Below are positions 8,823 to 16,910 of a stretch of 64,000 nucleotides of DNA, piece by piece. Source of the DNA: Altererythrobacter sp. H2 (lineage in GTDB: Bacteria > Pseudomonadota > Alphaproteobacteria > Sphingomonadales > Sphingomonadaceae). Positions within the stretch are counted from its first letter, which is position 1. Each line of letters starts with the position of its first letter. The notes below the pieces were generated by a model that saw nothing but the letters and a program-made list of their open reading frames with translations, did no database searches and had not been told where the DNA came from. Made by a program: the position numbers and the translations under genes. The DNA lies in NCBI RefSeq assembly GCF_035319885.1, contig NZ_CP141285.1, positions 2,604,001 through 2,668,000 on the forward strand, read 5' to 3'.

Positions 8823-8893
8823 GGGTTCCTGCAAACCCCCATTTCGGCGGCGCGTCAAGCGAGCGTCTTGCGTGCGGTGGGATTTGGCTGTGG

Positions 8894-9370
8894 TCACCGG
8901 AACCCCGCCAGTTCCCGGCCCAGCATGGCAGGAGAAAAACGGCGGACCGGCCGCCTTTCCACCCACACCACTTCCAGCCGCCGCTCGGCAAACTTCCAAA
9001 GCCCCTGCTCCATGGCGTACCGGTTATGGTAGCGCATGGCGAAATCGAGCACCGCCAAGTCGCTTTCCTCCTCCCCGACCAGATGGCTGGCGATGCCGGT
9101 AGTCAGCCCGCGCACAGTGCCATGCGCATCCTGCTCGAAGGTCTGGTTGAAGACGTTGTGCATGGTCTCGCCAAAACTTGCGGCCACTTCGGCAATCATC
9201 TGTGCCCAGCCGGCGGCACCGCAATAGCGAACGATTCCATCAGGATAGGAACCAATCCTGCCATCTGCCGTGAACAGGGATCCAAGCTCCTCCGCGTCGC
9301 GGGTGTCGACCGCATGGCCATAACGGAAGGCAAGATCGTGCAGCTCCTGCGGCGCGGTGAAACACGCCAT
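8894..9370 (-). CDS. SnoaL-like / NTF2-fold protein (copy 1)
   Basis: A 158-aa NTF2-fold protein with the usual layout: an N-terminal helix (ELHDLAFRYGHAVDTRD), LGSLFTADGRI, then beta strands including HNVFNQTF and a C-terminal WKFAERRLEVVW. In steroid clusters this fold includes dehydratases (BaiE, and Hsh2 of bile-salt degraders) and isomerases, which is the likely role type here. ATG 9370 overlaps the MFS stop (TGATG); an in-frame GTG at 9373 is an alternative. The exact substrate is unknown. Confidence 0.8.
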   Translation of the reverse strand: MACFTAPQELHDLAFRYGHAVDTRDAEELGSLFTADGRIGSYPDGIVRYCGAAGWAQMIAEVAASFGETMHNVFNQTFEQDAHGTVRGLTTGIASHLVGEEESDLAVLDFAMRYHNRYAMEQGLWKFAERRLEVVWVERRPVRRFSPAMLGRELAGFR

Positions 9371-10638
9371 CACTCCGCGTCCGCCAGCCGCATCCGGTCC
9401 CGCTCCAGCCGGCTCGCAGCCACGAAAGCAAGGGTGGCGCCGAGCAGGCCGACCGGCACGATCACTGTAAGCGCCAGTCGTAATGAATGTGCGTCGTCAC
9501 CGAAGGCCTGGCTGAGTGCACCGGTCAGCCACGGGCCGACGAAATACCCCAGCATCGTGGTAGCGGCGATGAACAGGGCGGTGGCGCTGGCCCGGTAGCG
9601 GACTGGCAGCATATATTGCAGCGCCGCGAACAGCCCGACCGACCAGCCCCCGCCCAGCAGTCCGCAGGGAATCGCGAGCCACTTGGCGGAAGAGAAGGTG
9701 GGCGCCCAGATCGCGGCCACCACCAGCAGCGTCGCCGAACCCAGCGCGAGCGCCGACAGCATGGCCGGCCAGGCACGGCTGCGCTGCGACAGTTTGTCGG
9801 ATACGGCGCCGAAGCACAGCATACCGATCAGCCCGGCGAGGCCGAAATTGACCGCGAAGGCAGTCTTCGCGGCAACGGGGTCGATGGCGTAATTGCGGGC
9901 GAACAGTTCCGGCCCCCAGTATCCGAAGGATACGCCGGAGAGCGCGCCCAGCCCGAAACCGAGCGACATCAGGACGAAACTGGGTGTCCGGACAAGCAGC
10001 CGGACGAGATTGCCGAGCGGGATGGTCAGCGGGGGTGCTTCCCCTGCCCCCTGCCCTTCCCGCTGCGGCTCACGCACCAGCAACAGGGCCAGCAGGCCGA
10101 GGAATACCCCCGGGATACCGATGGCGAAAAAGGCCATGCGCCAACCATGCTCGGCTGCAATCGCGGGGCCGCCGGCCTGTCCGCCGATCTGGCCGATGTA
10201 GGTGGCAAGGCCGAGAATCGCGAACGCCATCCCGCGCTTCTCCGGCTTGAAATAGTCCGACAGCAGCGAATAGGCCGGCGCCACGAAGGCAGCTTCGCCC
10301 ACGCCCACGCCGATACGCGCGATGGCGAGGGAAACCGGCCCGGCCGCAAGGCCGGTGGCCGCCGTGGCGAGGCTCCAGATCATGCACCCGGCCGCAATGA
10401 TCCGGATCCGCGAACTGCGGTCGGCCAGACGGGCGAAAGGCACGCCCATCAGGATGTACAGCAGGACAAAGGCCGGCCCCATCAGCAGGCCCATCACATT
10501 GTCGCCGACGCCGAATTCCTCCTTGATCGGCCCGACCAGCCCGGTCAGCAGATAGCGGTCCGCAAAATTGAAGATGTAGATCACCAGCAGGGTGGCAAGC
10601 ACCACCCAGGGGTTCGAGCGAGGGGCGGCGGTGTCCAT
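9370..10638 (-). CDS. MFS transporter
   Basis: A 422-aa major facilitator with about twelve hydrophobic segments. Signature regions are NFADRYLLTGL in the first helix and FARLADRSSRIRI in the loop between helices 2 and 3. A charged cytoplasmic linker follows helix 6. The start at 10638 (MDTAAPRSN) overlaps the stop of the upstream SDR (TGATG). Its position among ligases, amidase and oxygenases suggests uptake across the inner membrane of the steroid or of a released side-chain fragment; direction and substrate are inferred. Confidence 0.88.
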   Translation of the reverse strand: MDTAAPRSNPWVVLATLLVIYIFNFADRYLLTGLVGPIKEEFGVGDNVMGLLMGPAFVLLYILMGVPFARLADRSSRIRIIAAGCMIWSLATAATGLAAGPVSLAIARIGVGVGEAAFVAPAYSLLSDYFKPEKRGMAFAILGLATYIGQIGGQAGGPAIAAEHGWRMAFFAIGIPGVFLGLLALLLVREPQREGQGAGEAPPLTIPLGNLVRLLVRTPSFVLMSLGFGLGALSGVSFGYWGPELFARNYAIDPVAAKTAFAVNFGLAGLIGMLCFGAVSDKLSQRSRAWPAMLSALALGSATLLVVAAIWAPTFSSAKWLAIPCGLLGGGWSVGLFAALQYMLPVRYRASATALFIAATTMLGYFVGPWLTGALSQAFGDDAHSLRLALTVIVPVGLLGATLAFVAASRLERDRMRLADAE

Positions 10639-11396
10639 CAGTCGCGCTTGATCATGCCGCCGTTGACATGCCAGACCTGCCCGTTGACCCATTCCCCGTC
10701 GTCCGAGGCAAGGAAGGCAACGGCTCCGGCAATATCCTCGCCCCTGCCCAGCCGGGTGTGCGGCACTGTCTTGAGCGCAGCCTCGACATATTCGTCGGTC
10801 AGGTGCTGTTTGACTGCTTCGGTCAGTACCACACCCGGACAGATGCCGTTGGCGCGGATGCCCTTCTTGCCGTATTTCGCCGCGACATGGCGCACCAGCG
10901 CGTGGATCGCGTTCTTGGTCATCGGGTAGGCGACCTGGAAGGCGTTGCCGCCGATTGCTGCGCCCGACGAGGTATAGATCATCGCCCCGCTGCCGCGCTC
11001 CAGCATGACCGGCAGTGCGGCCTGCGTGGCGAACATGTGGCTCTTGGTGTTGATCGCGAAGGAACGGTCCAGCACCTCTTCCGGGCAGTGGAGCGCATCG
11101 ATATCGCCTTCTGTCCCGCCGGCGAGGTTCGAGTGATAGAAGTCGAGCCCGCCGAACTCATCCAGCGCGGCCTGCACGATCGCGGCTTGCGAAGCGGCCT
11201 TGGTGCCATCGAGATAGACACCGATGGCCTTGCCCCCGGCAGCGCGGATCGCCTCGGCGGTTTCCGTGGCCCATTCCTCGGTAATGTCGCCAATGACCAC
11301 GGCGGCACCTTCCTCGGCCAGCCGGTGCGCGGTCGCGGCGCCAATTCCGCGCCCCCCGCCTGCGACCACCCCGACCTTGCCCTGCAATCCCCGCAT
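10638..11396 (-). CDS. SDR family oxidoreductase
   Basis: A 252-aa SDR with GGGRGIG, a Ser strand (IYTSSGAA), a YPMTK catalytic Tyr/Lys pair and ICPGVV. The usual NNAG is replaced by SNLAGG, a modest departure in the active-site scaffold. ATG 11396 has AGGAGG at good spacing; an adjacent TTG (11399) is less likely. It ends in HVNGGMIKRD. Co-translated with the MFS gene. A hydroxysteroid or hydroxyacyl substrate is inferred. Confidence 0.87.
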   Translation of the reverse strand: MRGLQGKVGVVAGGGRGIGAATAHRLAEEGAAVVIGDITEEWATETAEAIRAAGGKAIGVYLDGTKAASQAAIVQAALDEFGGLDFYHSNLAGGTEGDIDALHCPEEVLDRSFAINTKSHMFATQAALPVMLERGSGAMIYTSSGAAIGGNAFQVAYPMTKNAIHALVRHVAAKYGKKGIRANGICPGVVLTEAVKQHLTDEYVEAALKTVPHTRLGRGEDIAGAVAFLASDDGEWVNGQVWHVNGGMIKRD

Positions 11397-11408
11397 CAAT
11401 GCCTCCTG

Positions 11409-11702
11409 TCAGCCGGCCACATGCCGGACGATGAAATAGATCCCGATCGGAAAGACCAGACCGGGCAAGGCCCAGCGGGCCAGCTTCGGATTCTGGTGGT
11501 TCCACAGGCCGAGCGCACCCGCTGCGCCAAGCGCCCCTGCCCCGTCGATCCACAACCCGGCGAACCCGCCCAGGCCCAGAATCCCGAGCAGCCGCATCGC
11601 CGCACCTGCCTGCGTTTTGGCGACCGGGTTTTTGAAGCCGGCAAGTCCGGCGAGGCCAATCAAGCCCAGCAAGCCGGCAAATTGCGCAATCGCATCGCTC
11701 AT
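11409..11702 (-). CDS. Small hydrophobic membrane protein, unknown function
   Basis: A 97-aa protein made of three or four hydrophobic stretches rich in Gly, Leu and Ala (FAGLLGLIGLAGLAGF; LLGILGLGGFAGLW; ALPGLVFPIGIYFIV). No known domain is recognised. Its ATG overlaps the stop of the amidase (ATGA), and it precedes the SDR by 12 bases, so it belongs to the operon. Coupling to an exported amidase suggests a membrane partner or small permease component, which is a guess. Confidence 0.72.
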   Translation of the reverse strand: MSDAIAQFAGLLGLIGLAGLAGFKNPVAKTQAGAAMRLLGILGLGGFAGLWIDGAGALGAAGALGLWNHQNPKLARWALPGLVFPIGIYFIVRHVAG

Positions 11703-13216
11703 GACAGCACCGGCCTGCGCGCCGCCCAGGGTGCAGCGCGTTCGAGCTGGCCGGCAAGGCTGTAGAGCAGTGCCTCCTCGCCGTAACGACCGGTGAACAT
11801 CATACCGACCGGCAACCCGTCGCTGCTCTCCCCCATAGGCACCGACATGCTCGGCTGTCCGGTGAAGTTGGCAATCTGCGTGAAGGGCGAGAATGTCGCG
11901 GCGCGCTGGCCCCACTCCTGAAACGACACTCCGGGCGAAAGGCCGATCTGCCCGATCTCCAGCGGCGGCTTGGCCACCGTGGGCGAGAGGATCACGTCGT
12001 AGTTCTCCATGAACTGCGCCACCGCCACCGCTGCGCGCTGCATGGTATTGTTGGCACGGGCGAAATCCGCGCCCGTCGTGGTCTGGCCATAGCCGACGAA
12101 GCCGAGGGTTATCGGCTCCAGCACATCGGGCCCGAGCTCGATCCCGAGCGACTTTGCCCGGTCGAGGAGGTCCGCCGCCAGCGACGAGGCGATCAGGACA
12201 AAGCTTGCCTGCCCCATCGCGCCGGCATCCAGTTTGGGCGCGGCCTCCTCCACGTGGTGGCCCATGGTTTCGCACAAACGCGCGGTCGCGTTCAGCACTG
12301 CAAGGCACTCCGGATCGACCGGGGCGCCGCTGGCAGGCTTGTTCATCAGGGCGATCCGCAGCCGGCGCGGATCCCGCTCGGCATGGGACAGGAACGTCCC
12401 GTCGGACGACGGGGCCGAATAGCGCGATCCCGCTTCCGGACCGTGAGTCGCGTCGAGGAGAGCAGCCGAATCCCGCACCGAGCGGGTGATGACGTGGTGG
12501 GTGGAAAGCCCGCCCCAGCCTTCGGTGCGATAGGGGCCCATCGGGGTGCGGGCGCGGCTCGGCTTCATCCCGAACAGGCCGCAGCACGATGCCGGAATGC
12601 GGATCGAGCCGCCGCCGTCGGTGGCGTGGGCCGCCGGGATGACCCCGGCCGCCACGGCCGCTGCGGCCCCGCCGGAGGACCCGCCGGCAATCCGCTCAGG
12701 GTTCCACGGATTGCGGGTGGCGCCCATCAGCACGCTTTCAGTGGTCCCGGTCAGCCCGAATTCCGGCGTGGTCGTCTTGCCGAACACCACCAGGCCGGCG
12801 CGGCGATAGCGCTGGACCAGTTCCGTAGTGAACAGGCCGACCTGCCCCTTGTTGAGGCGGCTGCCGCCCTCGGTCGGCAGGCCCTCGATATAGGCAGCCA
12901 GATCCTTGAGCAGCCATGGCACGCCGGTAAACGGGCCATCGGGCAGCCCACGGGCAATTTCGGCGCGGGCGAAGTCGTAATGCTGCTGCGCCATGAAATT
13001 GAAGCGGGGGTTCATCGCCTCGGTCCGGGCAATGGCAGCTTCGAGCAGTTCGCCCGGAGAAACCTTGCGCTGGCGCACCAGCTTTGCCAGCCCCATTGCA
13101 TCGTGGGTTTGCAGCACGCCGTTCGCGGAAGTCGCTGTCATTGCCTTCGCTCCACCCGCAATACCAAGGGCCGCCACGGCTGCGCCGCCCGCCATCACCT
13201 CGCGCCGCGTCGCCAC
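11699..13216 (-). CDS. Tat-exported amidase (amidase signature family)
   Basis: Amidase-signature hydrolase of about 505 aa. The N-terminus has a twin-arginine motif (TRREVMAGG), a hydrophobic stretch and an AKA-like cleavage site, so it is probably periplasmic. The Ser-cisSer-Lys triad is recognisable: LLKDL supplies Lys, [16 protein letters not shown] carries the signature Ser, and [13 protein letters not shown] the other. I use GTG 13216; a TTG at 13222 overlaps the Rieske stop and is possible, whereas a start at the later ATG would destroy the Tat motif. Likely substrates are amides, such as amino-acid-conjugated bile acids or another conjugate; this rests on context. Confidence 0.85.
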   Translation of the reverse strand: MATRREVMAGGAAVAALGIAGGAKAMTATSANGVLQTHDAMGLAKLVRQRKVSPGELLEAAIARTEAMNPRFNFMAQQHYDFARAEIARGLPDGPFTGVPWLLKDLAAYIEGLPTEGGSRLNKGQVGLFTTELVQRYRRAGLVVFGKTTTPEFGLTGTTESVLMGATRNPWNPERIAGGSSGGAAAAVAAGVIPAAHATDGGGSIRIPASCCGLFGMKPSRARTPMGPYRTEGWGGLSTHHVITRSVRDSAALLDATHGPEAGSRYSAPSSDGTFLSHAERDPRRLRIALMNKPASGAPVDPECLAVLNATARLCETMGHHVEEAAPKLDAGAMGQASFVLIASSLAADLLDRAKSLGIELGPDVLEPITLGFVGYGQTTTGADFARANNTMQRAAVAVAQFMENYDVILSPTVAKPPLEIGQIGLSPGVSFQEWGQRAATFSPFTQIANFTGQPSMSVPMGESSDGLPVGMMFTGRYGEEALLYSLAGQLERAAPWAARRPVLS

Positions 13217-13218
13217 CC

Positions 13219-14325
13219 TCAAGCCGCCTGCTGCTGCGAAGCGGGGACACCGTCACCCGCAGCATAGAAGCGCGCGTAGAACTTGCGGAAGTGCGGGATC
13301 GGCCCATCACCATCGCAGATGATCGGATTGGGCTCATACCGCATCCGGTCCCACACCACCTTGTCCTGGTCGAGCTGCTTGTTGACGTCCTTGATGATCG
13401 CACGGGCGAGCCCTGCCATCGGGCCTTCGGTCTGCTCGCGCGGCTGGGTGTAGCAATAGACCACCTGCAACTGGTCAAACTCGACCGGGATGATGCAGGC
13501 CACCAGCAGCGTCTCGCAGATGCCGGTAAAGCGCACCCAGGCCTGCCCCGGCCCGACCGAATTGCTGGTAATGGTGCCATCGACCATGCCCTTGGGCGTG
13601 CCCATCTTGGCGCGGACGATCCCGCAGCGATCCCACTCGCCCCAGCTCAGCTCGGCGGTCGGCAGCTCGGCCGTGCCGTGGATGAACTTGAAGTGGGCGA
13701 AGTCGACCCCGTTCTCGGCCATGTTCTGCAAGCTGCCGAATATCTTCCATTCGACAATGTCGTAAGGCGTCCATTCGGGGTCGCTGGCTTCAGGCAGGTG
13801 GACCACTTCGTAAAGCGGTGCCTCATCCTCCGGATGATACCAGACCCACAGCCACTGGTTGGCTTCGCGGATATGCCAGGTGCGGGTGCACTTGCGCTTG
13901 ACCTGCGGCGGGACGGCGCGGGCGTAGGGGATTTCCTTCACCACGCCCTCTTCGCCGTCATACCGCCAGGCATGGAACGGGCATTCGAGCAGGTTGCCGT
14001 GCACCTTGCCGCCGTGGCCCATGTGCGCACCGAGGTGCTTGCAATAGGCATCGACCATCCGGACCTGCCCGTCCTCCCCGCGCCAGACGGCCAGATCGCG
14101 GGCGAAATAGCGGGCCGGCTTGACCTCGCCCACGGCCAGGTCACTGGCCAGCATGAACGGATACCAGCCGAACGGAAAACCGATGTCGAGATTGCGCTCG
14201 GCTGCGGAAGGACGGCCGGCAATATCCGCGACGCGCCAGGCCTCGCGCTCGTCCTTGCTCATCTTTTCCAGCACCTGCCACACGGCAACAGGGGCGGTGC
14301 GGGCGTCGGTTGCGGCTTCAGTCAT
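13219..14325 (-). CDS. Rieske non-heme iron oxygenase, KshA-like (oxygenase 2)
   Basis: A 368-aa oxygenase alpha subunit. The Rieske ligands lie in CKHLGAHMG and CPFHAWRYDG. The mononuclear iron motif reads D-F-A-H-F-K-F-I-H (D-x2-H-x4-H) in a context resembling KshA. A GGGGAGAA Shine-Dalgarno precedes ATG 14325. It probably monooxygenates a steroid nucleus or side chain, with electrons from a reductase encoded elsewhere. The clear divergence from the oxygenase at 6637-7719 suggests different positions on the substrate. It is flanked by the amidase and amidohydrolase genes, which may mark a side-chain module. Confidence 0.88.
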   Translation of the reverse strand: MTEAATDARTAPVAVWQVLEKMSKDEREAWRVADIAGRPSAAERNLDIGFPFGWYPFMLASDLAVGEVKPARYFARDLAVWRGEDGQVRMVDAYCKHLGAHMGHGGKVHGNLLECPFHAWRYDGEEGVVKEIPYARAVPPQVKRKCTRTWHIREANQWLWVWYHPEDEAPLYEVVHLPEASDPEWTPYDIVEWKIFGSLQNMAENGVDFAHFKFIHGTAELPTAELSWGEWDRCGIVRAKMGTPKGMVDGTITSNSVGPGQAWVRFTGICETLLVACIIPVEFDQLQVVYCYTQPREQTEGPMAGLARAIIKDVNKQLDQDKVVWDRMRYEPNPIICDGDGPIPHFRKFYARFYAAGDGVPASQQQAA

Positions 14326-14374
14326 GTCATTCTCCCCGGCTGTTCCGGAACGTGAGGTGTGGGGGGTGAAGGGG

Positions 14375-15241
14375 TTACAGCTTGAACACGCGGCGGGCGT
14401 TCTCGCGCAGGAACTTGGGCCAGACTTCGTCCTTCAGCGGGACGTGCTCCATGTCGGACATGATCCGTTCAAGGCTGAGGCCCATCGGGAAATATCCGGC
14501 GTAGATGATCTTGTCCGCGCCGCGCGTGTTGGCGTAGTCGATGATCGCCTTGGGATAGTGCTTGGGGGCGAAGGCGCTGGTCGAATAATAGAGGTTCGGC
14601 CACTTGAGCATCAGCTTGACCGCCAGATCCTGCCACGGCTCGGCCCCGTGGCGCATCACGATCTTGAGGTCAGGGAAAAACCAGCAGACTTCGTCGAGAT
14701 GCTCGACCTTCTGCGTTTCCATCGGAATGCGCGGGCCGGGAATGCCGACGTTGAGGCAGATCGGAATGTCCAGCTCCACCGCACAGGCGTAGAGCGGGAA
14801 CATGTATTTGTGGTTAATCGCCACCTGCGGCAGCGTTCCGGCGGGGAACACGCTGATCGCCGATAGCCCGACTTCGGCATGGATCCGCTTGATCCGCCGC
14901 ACTTCCTCCATCCCCTTGTTGGGATCGCACGGCAGATCGAAGAAGAAGCGGTCGCCGTAGAGTTCCTTCGCGCGGCGCGAAGTCTCGTTCTCGTTCCAGC
15001 CGATCAGGGCCTGGGCAATGCCATGCTTGTCCATCTGCTCGACCGTCCACTTGACGTAGTCGTCGGCATGGCCGGTCTGGGGCACATCCTTGAACATGTA
15101 CTGCGCGGGCATGGAGAACTGCTGCAGCGTCTCCGCATCCTTGATCAGCGGACGGAAGGCCGTGAACCAGTCGGAACGGTCTTCCGCCTCGGGAATGCCG
15201 AGCATGCAGTCGATGATGCCGATATCCTTGGGCATGCCCAT
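14375..15241 (-). CDS. Amidohydrolase-2 family protein with degenerate metal site
   Basis: A 288-aa TIM-barrel protein of the amidohydrolase/ACMSD superfamily (COG2159 type). It keeps the general pattern (IVMRHGAEPW; LRENARRVFKL) but departs at the metal ligands: the N-terminal HxH expected after IID is CML, and the late S-D-F-P is Y-F-P (AGYFPMG). It may use a different mechanism or be non-hydrolytic. The start at 15241 leaves one base after the ligase stop, with GGAG upstream; an ATG two codons later is possible. Embedded in the ligase/Rieske operon. Confidence 0.82.
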   Translation of the reverse strand: MGMPKDIGIIDCMLGIPEAEDRSDWFTAFRPLIKDAETLQQFSMPAQYMFKDVPQTGHADDYVKWTVEQMDKHGIAQALIGWNENETSRRAKELYGDRFFFDLPCDPNKGMEEVRRIKRIHAEVGLSAISVFPAGTLPQVAINHKYMFPLYACAVELDIPICLNVGIPGPRIPMETQKVEHLDEVCWFFPDLKIVMRHGAEPWQDLAVKLMLKWPNLYYSTSAFAPKHYPKAIIDYANTRGADKIIYAGYFPMGLSLERIMSDMEHVPLKDEVWPKFLRENARRVFKL

Positions 15242-15242
15242 G

Positions 15243-16910
15243 TCACAGTTCTCCAATCAGGTTCGGCCAGGCCGCGCGCAGGGCGACCTTGTTGACCTTG
15301 CCCACGTCGTTGCGCGGCAGCGGGTCTTTCACGATGGCAACGCGGCCCGGCGCCTTGTACCGGGCCAGCCGTTCACCGACCCAGTCGATCACGGCCTGTT
15401 CGCCCGGGCCCTCGCCCTTGACCACGGCGACCAGCAGTTCGCCCAGCCGTTCGTCAGGAATGCCGAAGGCGGCGCATTCCCCAACGCCGGGCATTTCGCC
15501 CATGACGCGCTCTACTTCGGCACAATAGATGTTCTCGCCGCCGGAAATGACCATGTCCTTCACCCGGTCGACGATGAAGATATAGCCCTCGGCATCGACG
15601 TAGCCGACGTCCCCGGTCTTGAGCCAGCCGTCGTCGGTGAAGGCAGCGGCGGTTTCGTCCGGGCGGTTCCAGTAGCCGGCCATGACCATCGCGCCCCTGA
15701 GCTGGATTTCTCCGCTCTGGCCGGTCGGCATGACCGTCCCATCGGGTGCGACAATCCGCACCTGCGCCAGCGGCAGCACCCGGCCGGCCGAGGCGCGATT
15801 GCGGATGAAATCCTCGCCCACGGCCTGCGCCAGCGAGCCAGATGCCTCGGTCATGCCATAGCCGGTGCCCATGACCGCCTGAGGGCAGACCGCGCGTATT
15901 TCGTCGAGCAGGTTGACCGGCAGGGCCTGCCCGCCGGAAGCCACATTGCGCAGTGATGAGAGGTCCGCATCGCCCAGCTTTGCCCGGTGCAGCAGGTCCC
16001 ACATCATCGTCGGCACGGCAGAGAACAGGGTGATCTTCTCTGCCTCGATCAGCCGCACCGCCTCCTGCGCGTCCCAGCGGCGCATGATCACCACCTTGGA
16101 ACCGGCGAACAGGGGCGAAAGGAATGCTGCGCCAAGCCCCGATATATGGAACAGCGGATAGACCAGCAGCGCCGATTGCTGCGGCAGGTTGGCCATCAGC
16201 GTCTCGGCCGGGATGCCGTGCGCCCTGGCCATGTTGTGCAGCACCATCACGCCCGAAAGCTGCATCAGCATAAGGCCCGTGATCAGGCTGCGGTGGGTCA
16301 GAACCGCGCCCTTGACCCGTCCGGTGGTGCCCGAGGTGAACAGGATCGTGACCGGATCGAGCGGCTGGGCAAGGCCGGGATCAGGCAGGTCCTGGGCCGC
16401 GCGGCGCTCGATTTCCTGCCCGTCGAAGGGCTTGGTCAGATCGAGCATCCGGCCCTGATAGCCGCCCTCGCGGATCAGCGCTGCGCGGCGGCTGTCAGCC
16501 AGCACCAGCGCAGGCGTGACATCGTCCAGCATCGCCACCAGCTCGGCGGGCAAACCGCGGCTGTTGAGCAATGCCGCGATTCCCCCGGCCTTGACCACCG
16601 CCATGAAGGCGACGATCCACTCGGCCCGGTTCCGCATGCAGATCGCCACCCGGTCGCCGCGCCTGATCTGCAGCATCGGCACGAGCTGGTCACGCCAGGC
16701 GAAGACCTGCTCGAAGGTCAGGCGCCGTTCGGCCCCGTCGGAGGAGAAGTCGACCAGAAACGTCCTGTCGCCGTGCCGCCGGGCATGGTCGATCATCAGG
16801 GCAAGGTCGGGCGCGGCGTTGGCGAACTGCAGCAGCCCGTCGCGCTCGGTCAATTCAAACGGCGTGCCGGGCGCTGTCACCGCAGCGAACAGGGGATCGA
16901 CCTGGGTCAT
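15243..16910 (-). CDS. AMP-forming acyl-CoA ligase (ligase 1)
   Basis: ANL-superfamily ligase of 555 aa that activates a carboxylic acid to its CoA thioester via an acyl-adenylate. The phosphate-binding loop is LFTSGTTGRVKG, the A5 motif GTGYGMTEASG, the hinge GWLKTGDVGYVD then DRVKDMVISGGENIY, and the C-terminal catalytic Lys lies in RNDVGKVNK. It overlaps the second ligase by ATGA. A steroid side-chain acid or ring fragment is the likely substrate, inferred from neighbours. Confidence 0.88.
   Translation of the reverse strand: MTQVDPLFAAVTAPGTPFELTERDGLLQFANAAPDLALMIDHARRHGDRTFLVDFSSDGAERRLTFEQVFAWRDQLVPMLQIRRGDRVAICMRNRAEWIVAFMAVVKAGGIAALLNSRGLPAELVAMLDDVTPALVLADSRRAALIREGGYQGRMLDLTKPFDGQEIERRAAQDLPDPGLAQPLDPVTILFTSGTTGRVKGAVLTHRSLITGLMLMQLSGVMVLHNMARAHGIPAETLMANLPQQSALLVYPLFHISGLGAAFLSPLFAGSKVVIMRRWDAQEAVRLIEAEKITLFSAVPTMMWDLLHRAKLGDADLSSLRNVASGGQALPVNLLDEIRAVCPQAVMGTGYGMTEASGSLAQAVGEDFIRNRASAGRVLPLAQVRIVAPDGTVMPTGQSGEIQLRGAMVMAGYWNRPDETAAAFTDDGWLKTGDVGYVDAEGYIFIVDRVKDMVISGGENIYCAEVERVMGEMPGVGECAAFGIPDERLGELLVAVVKGEGPGEQAVIDWVGERLARYKAPGRVAIVKDPLPRNDVGKVNKVALRAAWPNLIGEL

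Noticed and set aside
8823-8893. TGCGTG half-site upstream of the Lrp pair
   Set aside because: No partner arm at 24 bases in either direction.
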